This document shows, piece after piece, positions 1 through 5,275 of a stretch of 6,388 bases of DNA. The notes beneath the pieces were generated by a model. It saw only the letters and a list, made by a program, of their open reading frames with translations. It was not told the DNA's origin and made no database searches. Source of the DNA: Rhodococcus sp. IITR03 (GTDB taxonomy: Bacteria; Actinomycetota; Actinomycetes; Mycobacteriales; Mycobacteriaceae); the NCBI GenBank assembly GCA_001017865.1, contig LATQ01000001.1, positions 2,840,288-2,846,675 of the forward strand. The letters are read 5' to 3'. Both the position numbers and the translations under genes were made by a program. Position 1 is the stretch's first letter; each line of letters begins with the position of its first letter.

Positions 1-1681
1 CGGAGCCGCCCCGCCTCGCCGCCGGCCACGCTGGAGATGCCCTCGGTCGCCGAGACCCCGGCCGCAGCACCGGCCCCCGCTCCCGCCCGTAAGAAGCCGA
101 AGGCCGCCCCGGTACCCGAGGTCGTCGACCAGACCTCCGAACCGGAACCGGCCGAGACGTTCGTGCGCGACCGCGAGATCGAGGGCGACTACACGCTGCC
201 CTCGCTGGAGTTGCTCACCAAGGCGACCCGCCCAAGACGCGGTCGGCCGCGAACGACCAGATGATCGAGGCGATCACCGAGGTTCTCGAACAGTTCAAGA
301 TCGACGCCGCGGTCACCGGCTTCACCCGTGGCCCGACCGTCACCCGCTACGAGGTCGAACTCGGCCCCGGCGTCAAGGTCGAGAAGATCACCGCGCTCGC
401 CCGCAACATCGCGTACGCGGTGGCCACCGACAACGTCCGGTTGCTCGCACCGATCCCGGGCAAGTCCGCCGTCGGCATCGAGGTCCCCAACACCGACCGC
501 GAACTCGTGCGGCTGTCGGACGTGCTCGCGGCGCCGTCGACCCGCCGCGACCATCACCCCCTCGTCATCGGTCTCGGCAAGGACATCGAGGGCGACTTCG
601 TCTCCGCCAACCTTGCGAAGATGCCGCACCTGCTGGTCGCCGGTTCGACCGGTTCCGGTAAGTCGAGCTTCGTCAACTCGATGCTCGTGTCGCTGCTCAT
701 CCGCGCGACGCCCGACGAGGTGCGGATGATCCTCATCGACCCGAAGATGGTCGAGCTGACGCCCTACGAGGCATCCCGCACCTGATCACCCCGATCATCA
801 CGCAGCCGAAGAAGGCCGCGGCGGCGCTGGCCTGGCTCGTCGAGGAGATGGAGCAGCGCTACCAGGACATGCAGGCCAACCGCGTGCGCCACATCGACGA
901 CTTCAACGCGAAGGTGAAGTCGGGGGAGATCACCGCACCGCTCGGCAGTGAGCGCGTGTACCGGCCGTATCCGTACATCCTCGCCATCGTCGACGAGCTC
1001 GCCGACCTGATGATGACGGCCCCACGCGACGTCGAGGACGCGATCGTCCGCATCACCCAGAAGGCCCGCGCCGCCGGCATCCATCTCGTGCTCGCCACCC
1101 AGCGACCCTCGGTGGACGTCGTCACGGGTCTCATCAAGACGAACGTGCCCTCGCGACTCGCGTTCGCGACGAGTTCGCTCACCGACTCGCGCGTCATCCT
1201 CGACCAGCCCGGTGCCGAGAAGCTCATCGGTATGGGCGACGGACTGTTCCTGCCGATGGGGGCGGGCAAGCCGATCCGCCTGCAGGGTGCGTTCATCACC
1301 GACGAGGAGATCGCAGGGGTCGTCGACTTCGCCAAGAATCAGGCCGAACCCGAGTACAACGAGGGAGTCACCGCTCCGAAGGCCGGCGACAAGAAGGACG
1401 TCGATCCCGACATCGGCGATGACCTCGACGTCTTCCTGCAGGCCGTCGAACTCGTCGTCACGAGCCAGTTCGGTTCGACGTCGATGCTGCAGCGCAAGCT
1501 GCGCGTCGGATTCGCCAAGGCCGGTCGCCTGATGGACCTGATGGAGACCCGCGGTGTGGTCGGGCCGAGCGAGGGCAGCAAGGCCCGCGAGGTGCTGGTC
1601 AAGCCCGAGGAGCTCGACGGCCTGCTGTACTCGATCCGTGGCGGTGGAGATCCGGCAGAGGCCCCGGCTGCAGAGCAGTGA
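1..1681 (+). CDS. ftsK: DNA translocase FtsK, 3' part (5' end outside window; two apparent single-base frameshifts)
   Basis: FtsK is a septum-anchored hexameric ATPase that pumps double-stranded DNA and clears chromosome termini before division closes. The window opens in the Ala/Pro-rich linker in frame 1; the N-terminal membrane domain is upstream. With the two frames rejoined there are about 560 residues. The motor has Walker [10 protein letters not shown] at 642-668 (about residues 215-223), Walker [10 protein letters not shown] at 974-1000, and the family block [16 protein letters not shown] near 1090-1138. A C-terminal winged-helix gamma domain, which reads KOPS sites and contacts XerD in the family, covers about residues 478-548 ([20 protein letters not shown]). 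The stop is TGA at 1679-1681. The frame breaks at 222-223 (AAGG where AAGGG restores [12 protein letters not shown]) and at 770-771 (GAGG where GAGGG restores [11 protein letters not shown]). Both look like a lost G and not decay, because conserved sequence continues without loss on either side. Confidence 0.95.
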
Positions 1682-1739
1682 GACATGCCCTCTCGACGGG
1701 CCGTCCCTGCTGCCTCCGGCGGGAAGCGACGATGTGTGG

Positions 1740-1745
1740 CACAAT
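1740..1745 (+). promoter_or_regulatory. Candidate -10 element for the riboswitch-terC transcript
   Basis: CACAAT lies 12 bases upstream of the first paired base of the riboswitch at 1758, so transcription would start near 1752. This is where an aptamer leader should begin. No recognisable -35 hexamer is seen near 1717-1722, which is common in actinobacteria. The assignment rests mainly on position and is weak. Confidence 0.28.
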
Positions 1746-1756
1746 CGTGGAAGCTG

Positions 1757-1862
1757 TGGAGGGGAGTATCCCCAGATCCGCGGCGGTCTCGTCAACACGT
1801 GCGGCGCCGATGCCGTCCCGGGGCCGTCGGTCCGGCGATAGTCCGGGCGGGAGAGACCTCCG
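1757..1862 (+). ncRNA. yybP-ykoY family manganese riboswitch (terC leader)
   Basis: This family binds Mn2+ and usually turns on genes for Mn2+ export or TerC-type membrane proteins. The hallmark parts are here in order. The 5' P1 strand GGAGG (1758-1762) runs into the conserved loop GGGGAGTA (1761-1768). Next is the second-leg loop CTCGTCAACACG (1788-1799), matching the family's CGUCA...CG. CCGGC follows at 1832-1836. The closing loop and strand GAGAGACCTCC (1851-1861) ends the element. P1 pairs perfectly: 1758-1762 with 1857-1861. A helix CCGC (1778-1781) with GCGG (1847-1850) may be part of the next stem. I did not resolve the remaining helices by hand. The element ends 37 bases before a TerC gene, its classic target. 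The call rests on recognition of conserved segments and context, without a covariance-model score. Confidence 0.85.
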
Positions 1863-1883
1863 GCAGGTACGCATACCTACCGG
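1860..1883 (+). promoter_or_regulatory. Hairpin overlapping riboswitch P1 and the terC ribosome binding site (probable translational expression platform)
   Basis: Two 10-base arms, 1860-1869 (CCGGCAGGTA) and 1874-1883 (TACCTACCGG), pair with one mismatch around the loop CGCA. The first two bases of the left arm (1860-1861) are also the last two bases of riboswitch helix P1. The last two of the right arm (1882-1883) are the first G residues of the likely Shine-Dalgarno GGAAGG (1882-1887), 11 bases before the terC ATG. P1 and the full hairpin therefore cannot both form. There is no T tract after the hairpin, so a switch in translation fits better than a transcription terminator. Confidence 0.55.
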
Positions 1884-1898
1884 AAGGCCTATGGGTCC

Positions 1899-2882
1899 AT
1901 GCACGTAAACCTGACCACCTGGTTGATCACGATCGCCGTCATCATCGGGTTGTTCGTCTTCGACTTCTTCGCCCACGTCCGCAAGCCGCACGCGCCCACA
2001 CTGCGCGAATCCGGTTTCTGGTCGGCCGTCTTCATCGCCATCGCGATCCTCTTCGGCGTGATCGTCTTCGCGGTCTGGGGACCGACCTACGGCGGCGAGT
2101 ACTTCGCCGGCTACATCACCGAGAAGGCGCTGTCGGTCGACAACCTCTTCGTCTTCGTCATCATCATGGCCACCTTCGCGGTGCCCCGTGAGTACCAGCA
2201 GAAGGTCCTCACCATCGGCATCGTGCTGGCGCTGGTCATGCGCGGTGCCTTCATCGCGGTCGGTGCCGCGGCGATCAACGCCTACAGCTGGGTGTTCTAC
2301 CTGTTCGGCTTCTTCCTCATCTACACGGCCGTCAAGCTCATCCGCGACCACGGTGAGGACCCGCAGGCCATCTCGGAGAACCGGATGGTCAAGCTGGCCC
2401 GGAAGTTCCTGCCGGTGCACGACGAGTACGACGGCGACCGCCTCATCACTCGCATCGACGGCAAGAAGCTCGTCACGCCGATGCTGCTCGCGCTTGTCGC
2501 CATCGGCTTCACCGACATCCTCTTCGCGCTCGACTCGATCCCCGCGATCTACGGTCTGACCAACGAGCCGTATCTGGTGTTCACCGCGAACGCCTTCGCC
2601 CTGATGGGCCTGCGACAGCTGTTCTTCCTCATCGGCGGTCTGCTCGAGCGGTTGGTCTACCTGTCCTACGGACTGTCGATCATCCTCGCGTTCATCGGCG
2701 TGAAGCTGGTGCTCCATGCCTTGCACGAGAACACGCTCGGCTGGATCAACGGCGGCGAGCACGTTGCCGTCCCGGAGATCTCCACCGGCGTGTCCCTGGT
2801 CGTGATCATCGGAGTGCTGGCCGTGACGACGGTGGCCAGCCTGCTCAGGACGCGCGGCGAGAAGGAATCCGTCAGGAGTTGA
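1899..2882 (+). CDS. TerC/Alx-family integral membrane protein, probable Mn2+ exporter
   Basis: This 327-residue protein has the usual length for the long TerC/Alx branch and about nine hydrophobic segments: roughly residues 5-25, 38-60, 67-93, 101-126, 129-148, 191-220, 225-247, 251-275 and 297-316. A polar loop at about 150-188 (HDEYDGDRLITRIDGK) sits in the middle. Both family signatures carry their acidic residue inside a membrane segment: SVDNLFVF (Asp81) and FALDSIPA (Asp212). These are thought to handle the metal. Characterised relatives such as E. coli Alx export manganese; other TerC proteins were first linked to tellurite resistance. Here the manganese riboswitch in front makes Mn2+ export the best reading, though the substrate is inferred. 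The ATG at 1899 is preferred because GGAAGG lies 11 bases upstream and MHVNLTTWLI matches a normal N-terminus. The 3' end overlaps the convergent yciI by 11 bases. Confidence 0.92.
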   Translation: MHVNLTTWLITIAVIIGLFVFDFFAHVRKPHAPTLRESGFWSAVFIAIAILFGVIVFAVWGPTYGGEYFAGYITEKALSVDNLFVFVIIMATFAVPREYQQKVLTIGIVLALVMRGAFIAVGAAAINAYSWVFYLFGFFLIYTAVKLIRDHGEDPQAISENRMVKLARKFLPVHDEYDGDRLITRIDGKKLVTPMLLALVAIGFTDILFALDSIPAIYGLTNEPYLVFTANAFALMGLRQLFFLIGGLLERLVYLSYGLSIILAFIGVKLVLHALHENTLGWINGGEHVAVPEISTGVSLVVIIGVLAVTTVASLLRTRGEKESVRS

Positions 2883-3155
2883 ACACGCCCATCACCGGGT
2901 TCCACCCGGTGATGCGCACGGCGTCGACGAGGTCGCGCTGCGCGAACGGTCCTGGCCCATCAGTTCGCGCGCCGCGGCCTCGTCGGCCACGTCGACGAGG
3001 ATGAGCGCACCCGAACCGTCCGTCCACGGGCCGGTCGCCCGCACGATGCCCTGATCCACGAGGTCGCCGAGCCATGCTCGGTGCTTCGGGCGGTGCTCGT
3101 CGCGCGCCGAGGCGGTCGCATCCGAATAGGTGTACTCGACGGCGAACAGGGCCAT
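2872..3155 (-). CDS. YciI-family small protein (one apparent single-base frameshift)
   Basis: YciI-like proteins are small ferredoxin-fold proteins of about 95 residues, related to the chlorite-dismutase and EthD-like dimeric alpha+beta barrels; most have no proven reaction. The reading starts at ATG 3155 (MALFAVEYTY) and shows the family pattern: a His in PKHRAWL (His25), the TGPW turn near residue 42, and a strand then helix ending in MGQDP. The frame breaks at 2948-2949. On the coding strand GACCGTTCG needs one more C to give DPFAQRDLVDAVRITGW and the natural end VMGVFNS, stopping at 2872-2874. Restored, it has 94 residues. It lies 25 bases downstream of argA on the same strand, so the two are probably cotranscribed. 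A substrate cannot be read from the sequence. Confidence 0.85.
2890..2914. terminator. Perfect 10-bp hairpin just after terC, possible terminator
   Basis: CATCACCGGG (2890-2899) and CCCGGTGATG (2905-2914) form a perfect 10-bp stem with the 5-base loop TTCCA, starting 8 bases after the terC stop. It lies inside the 3' coding end of yciI on the other strand, where it encodes the conserved ITGWNPVM segment. No T tract follows on either strand, so intrinsic termination is plausible but unproven. The pairing could partly be a by-product of the codons of that conserved segment. Confidence 0.42.
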
Positions 3156-3180
3156 ACGGGTCTCGCTTTCGTGGTCTCGA

Positions 3181-3708
3181 TCAGAGGGTGAGGAGCATCC
3201 GGGTGTTCCCGAGCGTGTTCGGTTTCACATAGCTCAGGTCCAGGAACTCCGCGACGCCCGTATCGTACGACCGGCACATCTCCGCATAGACCTCGGCCGT
3301 CACCGGAGTCCCCTGGATCTCCGCGAAACCGTGCCGCGCAAAGAATTCCACCTCGAAGGTGAGCACGAACAGTCGTTCCAGCTCGAGCGCGCGGGCGACC
3401 TCGATGAGGCGCGCGACGATCAGGTGACCGGCGCCGTGGCCCTTGACGGACGGGTCGACGGCCACGGTGCGCACCTCGCCGAGATCCGACCACAGCACGT
3501 GCAGGGCCCCGCACCCGACGACCTGTCCGCCGAGTTCGGCCACCCAGAACTCCTGGACGGCCTCGTACAGGGTCACGAGATTCTTCTCGAGCAGGATCCT
3601 GCCCGCGTAGATGTCGATGAGCCGCTTGATCTCGGGCACGTCGGAGGTTCGGGCGCGCCGTACGACCATTCGATCGTTCGAGTCGTGGTTCGTCGGCGGT
3701 GTCGTCAT
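3181..3708 (-). CDS. argA: GNAT amino-acid N-acetyltransferase, probable ArgA (N-acetylglutamate synthase)
   Basis: This single-domain GNAT enzyme of 175 residues is the short actinobacterial ArgA type (M. tuberculosis Rv2747 is about 174). It would transfer acetyl from acetyl-CoA to glutamate (or glutamine), the first step of arginine synthesis. Visible blocks: VVRRARTSDVPEIKRLI (residues 15-31), VVGCGALHVLW (63-73), then strand 4 and the acetyl-CoA phosphate loop VAVDPSVKGHGAGH (82-95). FEVEFFARHGF (118-128) and the C-terminal block EFLDLSYVKPNTLGN (154-168) follow; the last is diagnostic of this group. ATG 3708 is preferred over longer upstream readings because those cross the divergent promoter region and add low-complexity residues, and because a TACTGT box ends 7 bases before it. 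It is divergent from pgsA, as in mycobacteria, and followed by yciI. No frame break was seen. Confidence 0.9.
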   Translation of the reverse strand: MTTPPTNHDSNDRMVVRRARTSDVPEIKRLIDIYAGRILLEKNLVTLYEAVQEFWVAELGGQVVGCGALHVLWSDLGEVRTVAVDPSVKGHGAGHLIVARLIEVARALELERLFVLTFEVEFFARHGFAEIQGTPVTAEVYAEMCRSYDTGVAEFLDLSYVKPNTLGNTRMLLTL

Positions 3709-3715
3709 GCGGTGA

Positions 3716-3721
3716 ACAGTA
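3716..3721 (-). promoter_or_regulatory. -10 element for a leaderless argA transcript
   Basis: Read on the minus strand, TACTGT fits the actinobacterial TANNNT -10 pattern. It is followed by exactly seven bases (TCACCGC) and then the ATG at 3708. Transcription would begin at or next to the start codon, and no Shine-Dalgarno sequence is present. This is the usual architecture of leaderless genes in mycobacteria and relatives. The start site is inferred. Confidence 0.5.
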
Positions 3722-3738
3722 GCGCGTGCGGCTACCGA

Positions 3739-3744
3739 TATTGT
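3739..3744 (+). promoter_or_regulatory. -10 element for a leaderless pgsA transcript
   Basis: TATTGT fits TANNNT and lies seven bases (GGGGCAC) before the ATG at 3752, mirroring the argA arrangement on the other strand. The GGGG at 3745-3748 is too close to the ATG to be a good Shine-Dalgarno. This spacing favours ATG 3752 over the in-frame GTG at 3743, which lies inside the -10 box. Confidence 0.5.
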
Positions 3745-3751
3745 GGGGCAC

Positions 3752-4496
3752 ATGAGCACGCCCCGCCAGCATGTCACCGCGTCGGGCGGGAGCGGCGCCG
3801 CACCGGGACCGCACGCCGGGAGCCCGCACGATCCGGTGCCGTTGTGGAACATCGCCAACATCCTGACGGTGGGCCGGATCGCGTTGGTACCGGTCTTCCT
3901 GGTGCTGCTCTTCGTCGGCGACGGGCACGACACCGCGTGGAGGCTCGCGGCGACCGGAGTCTTCGCGATCGCCGCCATCACCGACCGGATCGACGGTCAA
4001 CTCGCGCGAAAGCACGGTCTCGTCACCGATTTCGGCAAACTCGCCGATCCCATCGCCGACAAGGCCTCATCGGTGCCGCGCTCGTCGGGCTGTCGCTGCT
4101 CGGCGACCTGTCGTGGTGGGTCACCGGCATCATCGCGGCTCGGGAGCTGGGTATCACTGCCCTGCGGTTCGCTGTGCTCCGGCACGCCGTGATCCCGGCG
4201 AGTCGCGGCGGCAAGCTCAAGACCCTGGTGCAGACGCTCGCCATCGGTGTCTACCTGATGCCGCTGCCCGAATCGGTGGAACCGGTGGCGATCGGCTGAT
4301 GATCCTGGCGGTCGCACTGACGGTGGTGACGGGACTCGACTATGTGGTCCAGGCGATCCGGCTGCGTTCCGGGGTGCGCCGGAGCGAGAGCGAGACCGCC
4401 CGTGCGGGGGACGTTTCGGGGGCGGACGTCTCGGGGGATGCCGCCGCCCGGGACACACCGGGCGACGGCCGCACGGTGGGTGAGGACGCCCGGTAA
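3752..4496 (+). CDS. pgsA: CDP-diacylglycerol--glycerol-3-phosphate 3-phosphatidyltransferase (two apparent single-base frameshifts)
   Basis: This membrane enzyme makes phosphatidylglycerophosphate from CDP-diacylglycerol and glycerol-3-phosphate, the route to phosphatidylglycerol and cardiolipin. The full CDP-alcohol phosphotransferase signature is present at 3983-4060: D-x2-DG-x2-AR-x8-G-x3-D-x3-D, in [19 protein letters not shown] then LADPIADK (residues 78-103), with all catalytic acids intact. Several membrane segments flank it. The frame breaks twice. At 4065-4066 GGCC needs another C to read [12 protein letters not shown]. At 4296 GGCTGATGA needs another C to read [16 protein letters not shown]; without it a false TGA stop appears at 4297-4299. 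Restored, it has about 248 residues. The last 40 or so are a hydrophilic, Gly/Asp/Arg-rich tail ([16 protein letters not shown] onward) absent from the core family and making it longer than the roughly 209-residue M. tuberculosis PgsA3. Other CDP-alcohol transferases are possible, but the neighbourhood supports PgsA. Confidence 0.9.
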
Positions 4497-4533
4497 CCAC
4501 GGGACGGGACGCGCGGGATCCGGCTCGGTGCGG

Positions 4534-4551
4534 TCGACACCGCTGTGTCGA
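4534..4551. promoter_or_regulatory. Palindromic operator-like site, copy 1, upstream of clgR
   Basis: TCGACAC (4534-4540) and GTGTCGA (4545-4551) form a perfect 7-bp dyad around CGCT. Its core, GACACCGCTGTGTC at 4536-4549, differs by one base from the perfect palindrome GACACCGCGGTGTC. A near copy lies 60 bp downstream. The binding protein is not known to me; the site does not match the ClgR or SigE patterns. Confidence 0.5.
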
Positions 4552-4572
4552 GACTACTCGGACGTCTGCAAC

Positions 4573-4583
4573 CGCCGTCGGCG
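4573..4583. promoter_or_regulatory. ClgR-type operator upstream of clgR
   Basis: CGCCGTCGGCG is a perfect 5-bp dyad around a central T. Read on the minus strand, CGCCGACGGCG fits the core CGCYNANRGCG that I recall for ClgR binding sites in corynebacteria and streptomycetes. It sits just upstream of a TANNNT box (TAATGT, 4587-4592), a sensible place for autoregulation. The outer flanks fit the longer consensus only on one side. Confidence 0.5.
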
Positions 4584-4586
4584 TTG

Positions 4587-4592
4587 TAATGT
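4587..4592 (+). promoter_or_regulatory. Candidate sigma-A type -10 element (distal clgR promoter)
   Basis: TAATGT fits TANNNT and would start transcription near 4599, about 90 bases before clgR. No good -35 hexamer is seen near 4564-4569. The ClgR-type dyad ends four bases upstream and the second GACACC dyad begins two bases downstream, so the box is embedded among regulatory sites. Confidence 0.3.
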
Positions 4593-4593
4593 C

Positions 4594-4611
4594 TGGACAC
4601 CGCGGTATCGA
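4594..4611. promoter_or_regulatory. Palindromic operator-like site, copy 2, upstream of clgR
   Basis: GACACCGCGGTATC at 4596-4609 has six of seven pairs of a dyad and differs by one base from GACACCGCGGTGTC. Extended as GACACCGCGGTATCGAG (4596-4612), it shares 15 of 17 bases with copy 1 at 4536-4552. It lies at the predicted start of the distal promoter. Confidence 0.5.
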
Positions 4612-4627
4612 GGTCCGATCGATCTGC

Positions 4628-4654
4628 GGGAACCTCGCAGCGTCGTCGTGCGTT
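4628..4654 (+). promoter_or_regulatory. SigE-type ECF promoter of clgR
   Basis: GGGAACC (4628-4634) is followed after 16 bases by CGTT (4651-4654). This is the -35/-10 pair and spacing of mycobacterial SigE-type extracytoplasmic-function promoters. Transcription would start near 4661, giving a leader of about 30 bases that holds the strong AAGGAGG ribosome binding site. SigE control of clgR is established in M. tuberculosis, so the match is expected by homology. The sigma factor gene itself is outside this window. Confidence 0.72.
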
Positions 4655-4690
4655 GACGAGGTGTCGGCACGACGGACGAAGGAGGATGGG

Positions 4691-5077
4691 ATGGCGCTGT
4701 TGTTGCGTGAGGCACTCGGTGACAGCCTTCGGCGCACCCGTGTTTCGCAGAGCCGCACCCTGCGCGAAGTCTCCAGCAGCGCCCGGGTCAGCCTCGGCTA
4801 TCTCTCGGAGATCGAGCGCGGCAGGAAGGAGGCCTCGAGCGAACTGCTCGCGGCCATCTGCGATGCACTGGAGGTCCCGCTGTCCGACGTGCTGTTCGAC
4901 GTGAGCGGTCTGCTGGCGGACGGCCTCGACCGTCGCACGGACATGGAGACCACCGCAGCCGACACGGCGCCGGCCGAGCGGTCCGACGACGGCGCCACCG
5001 CCGAGCCCGGTTTGCTCGCGCAGGAGCCGCGCATGGTGATCCCTGCACCCGCCGCGCAGGCGCTGGCAGCCGCCTAA
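4691..5077 (+). CDS. clgR: ClgR, XRE-type transcriptional activator of clp protease and psp genes
   Basis: ClgR is a small DNA-binding activator that in actinobacteria switches on clpP/clpC protease genes and, in mycobacteria, the pspA operon during envelope stress. The protein has 128 residues, somewhat longer than M. tuberculosis ClgR (about 112). A Cro/CI-type helix-turn-helix covers about residues 8-67, with [20 protein letters not shown] containing the turn and recognition helix. Residues 72-118 are acidic, low-complexity and probably unstructured. The C-terminus is QALAAA. ATG 4691 is chosen because AAGGAGG (4679-4685) lies five bases upstream and [15 protein letters not shown] is the expected N-terminus. 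The in-frame ATG at 4589 would add residues across the SigE promoter. The ATG at 4686 is out of frame. Position directly before pspA supports the call. No frame break was seen. Confidence 0.93.
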   Translation: MALLLREALGDSLRRTRVSQSRTLREVSSSARVSLGYLSEIERGRKEASSELLAAICDALEVPLSDVLFDVSGLLADGLDRRTDMETTAADTAPAERSDDGATAEPGLLAQEPRMVIPAPAAQALAAA

Positions 5078-5089
5078 CATGGATCACGA

Positions 5090-5115
5090 ACCGTGCCGGC
5101 CTCGCCGGATACGGT
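5090..5115 (+). terminator. GC-rich hairpin 12 bases after clgR (possible terminator or attenuator)
   Basis: ACCGT (5090-5094) pairs with ACGGT (5111-5115), and CCGGC (5096-5100) pairs with GCCGG (5104-5108) around a CTC loop, with small bulges of one and two bases. There is no T tract after it. It may reduce read-through from clgR to pspA or protect the clgR message; function is inferred only. Confidence 0.33.
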
Positions 5116-5233
5116 CGTAAGCGACATCGACCGGGGCGTGATGCGTGCACGGACCCGGCCGGGCAGGTGGGTCGTCGGGGGTAGCAGCGGACCGGCGATC
5201 TTCGAACCGGGGCGCGAGGGCCGCGTACCGGGT

Positions 5234-5244
5234 CGCGTTCGGCG
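5234..5244. promoter_or_regulatory. Possible ClgR site upstream of pspA
   Basis: CGCGTTCGGCG shares 9 of 11 bases with the ClgR-type dyad in front of clgR and keeps the CGC...GCG ends and spacing. One position breaks the consensus. It lies 31 bases before the pspA ATG in the 198-base gap between clgR and pspA, so it would be close to or downstream of any pspA start site. I could not pick a convincing -10 box in the gap. Confidence 0.3.
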
Positions 5245-5275
5245 CGGCGTACCAGATGGAGGCAGGATCACACCC

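Noticed and set aside
764..1798. Long open frame on the minus strand opposite ftsK
   Set aside because: It lies antisense to conserved FtsK motor sequence, has Arg/His/Asp-biased composition typical of reverse-frame GC-rich shadows, and no family motif.
1685..1898. Possible small protein in the ftsK-terC gap
   Set aside because: The open frame is Arg-rich, has no ribosome binding site, and overlaps the riboswitch, which explains the conserved-looking sequence.
1891..1908. Five-codon upstream ORF (ATG at 1891) overlapping the terC start
   Set aside because: Very short, with no own ribosome binding site beyond the one serving terC; most likely chance.
1599..2762. 387-codon minus-strand open frame opposite the riboswitch and terC
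   Set aside because: Composition is dominated by Asp/Glu/Arg/Val as expected from the complement of a membrane protein gene. TerC on the plus strand explains the region fully.
3130..4110. Plus-strand open frame running across yciI and argA into the end of pgsA
   Set aside because: Its first two thirds are antisense to argA and yciI. Only the portion after the frameshift at 4065 is real, and that is the pgsA continuation.
222..4299. Programmed ribosomal frameshifting as the explanation for the broken frames
   Set aside because: The breaks occur in unrelated genes, at conserved core positions, without slippery heptamers or a shared signal, and all in the same direction (one base lost). Sequencing error is simpler.
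4617..4624. GATCGATC palindrome between the second operator-like dyad and the SigE promoter
   Set aside because: Short, low-information and not repeated nearby; likely chance.
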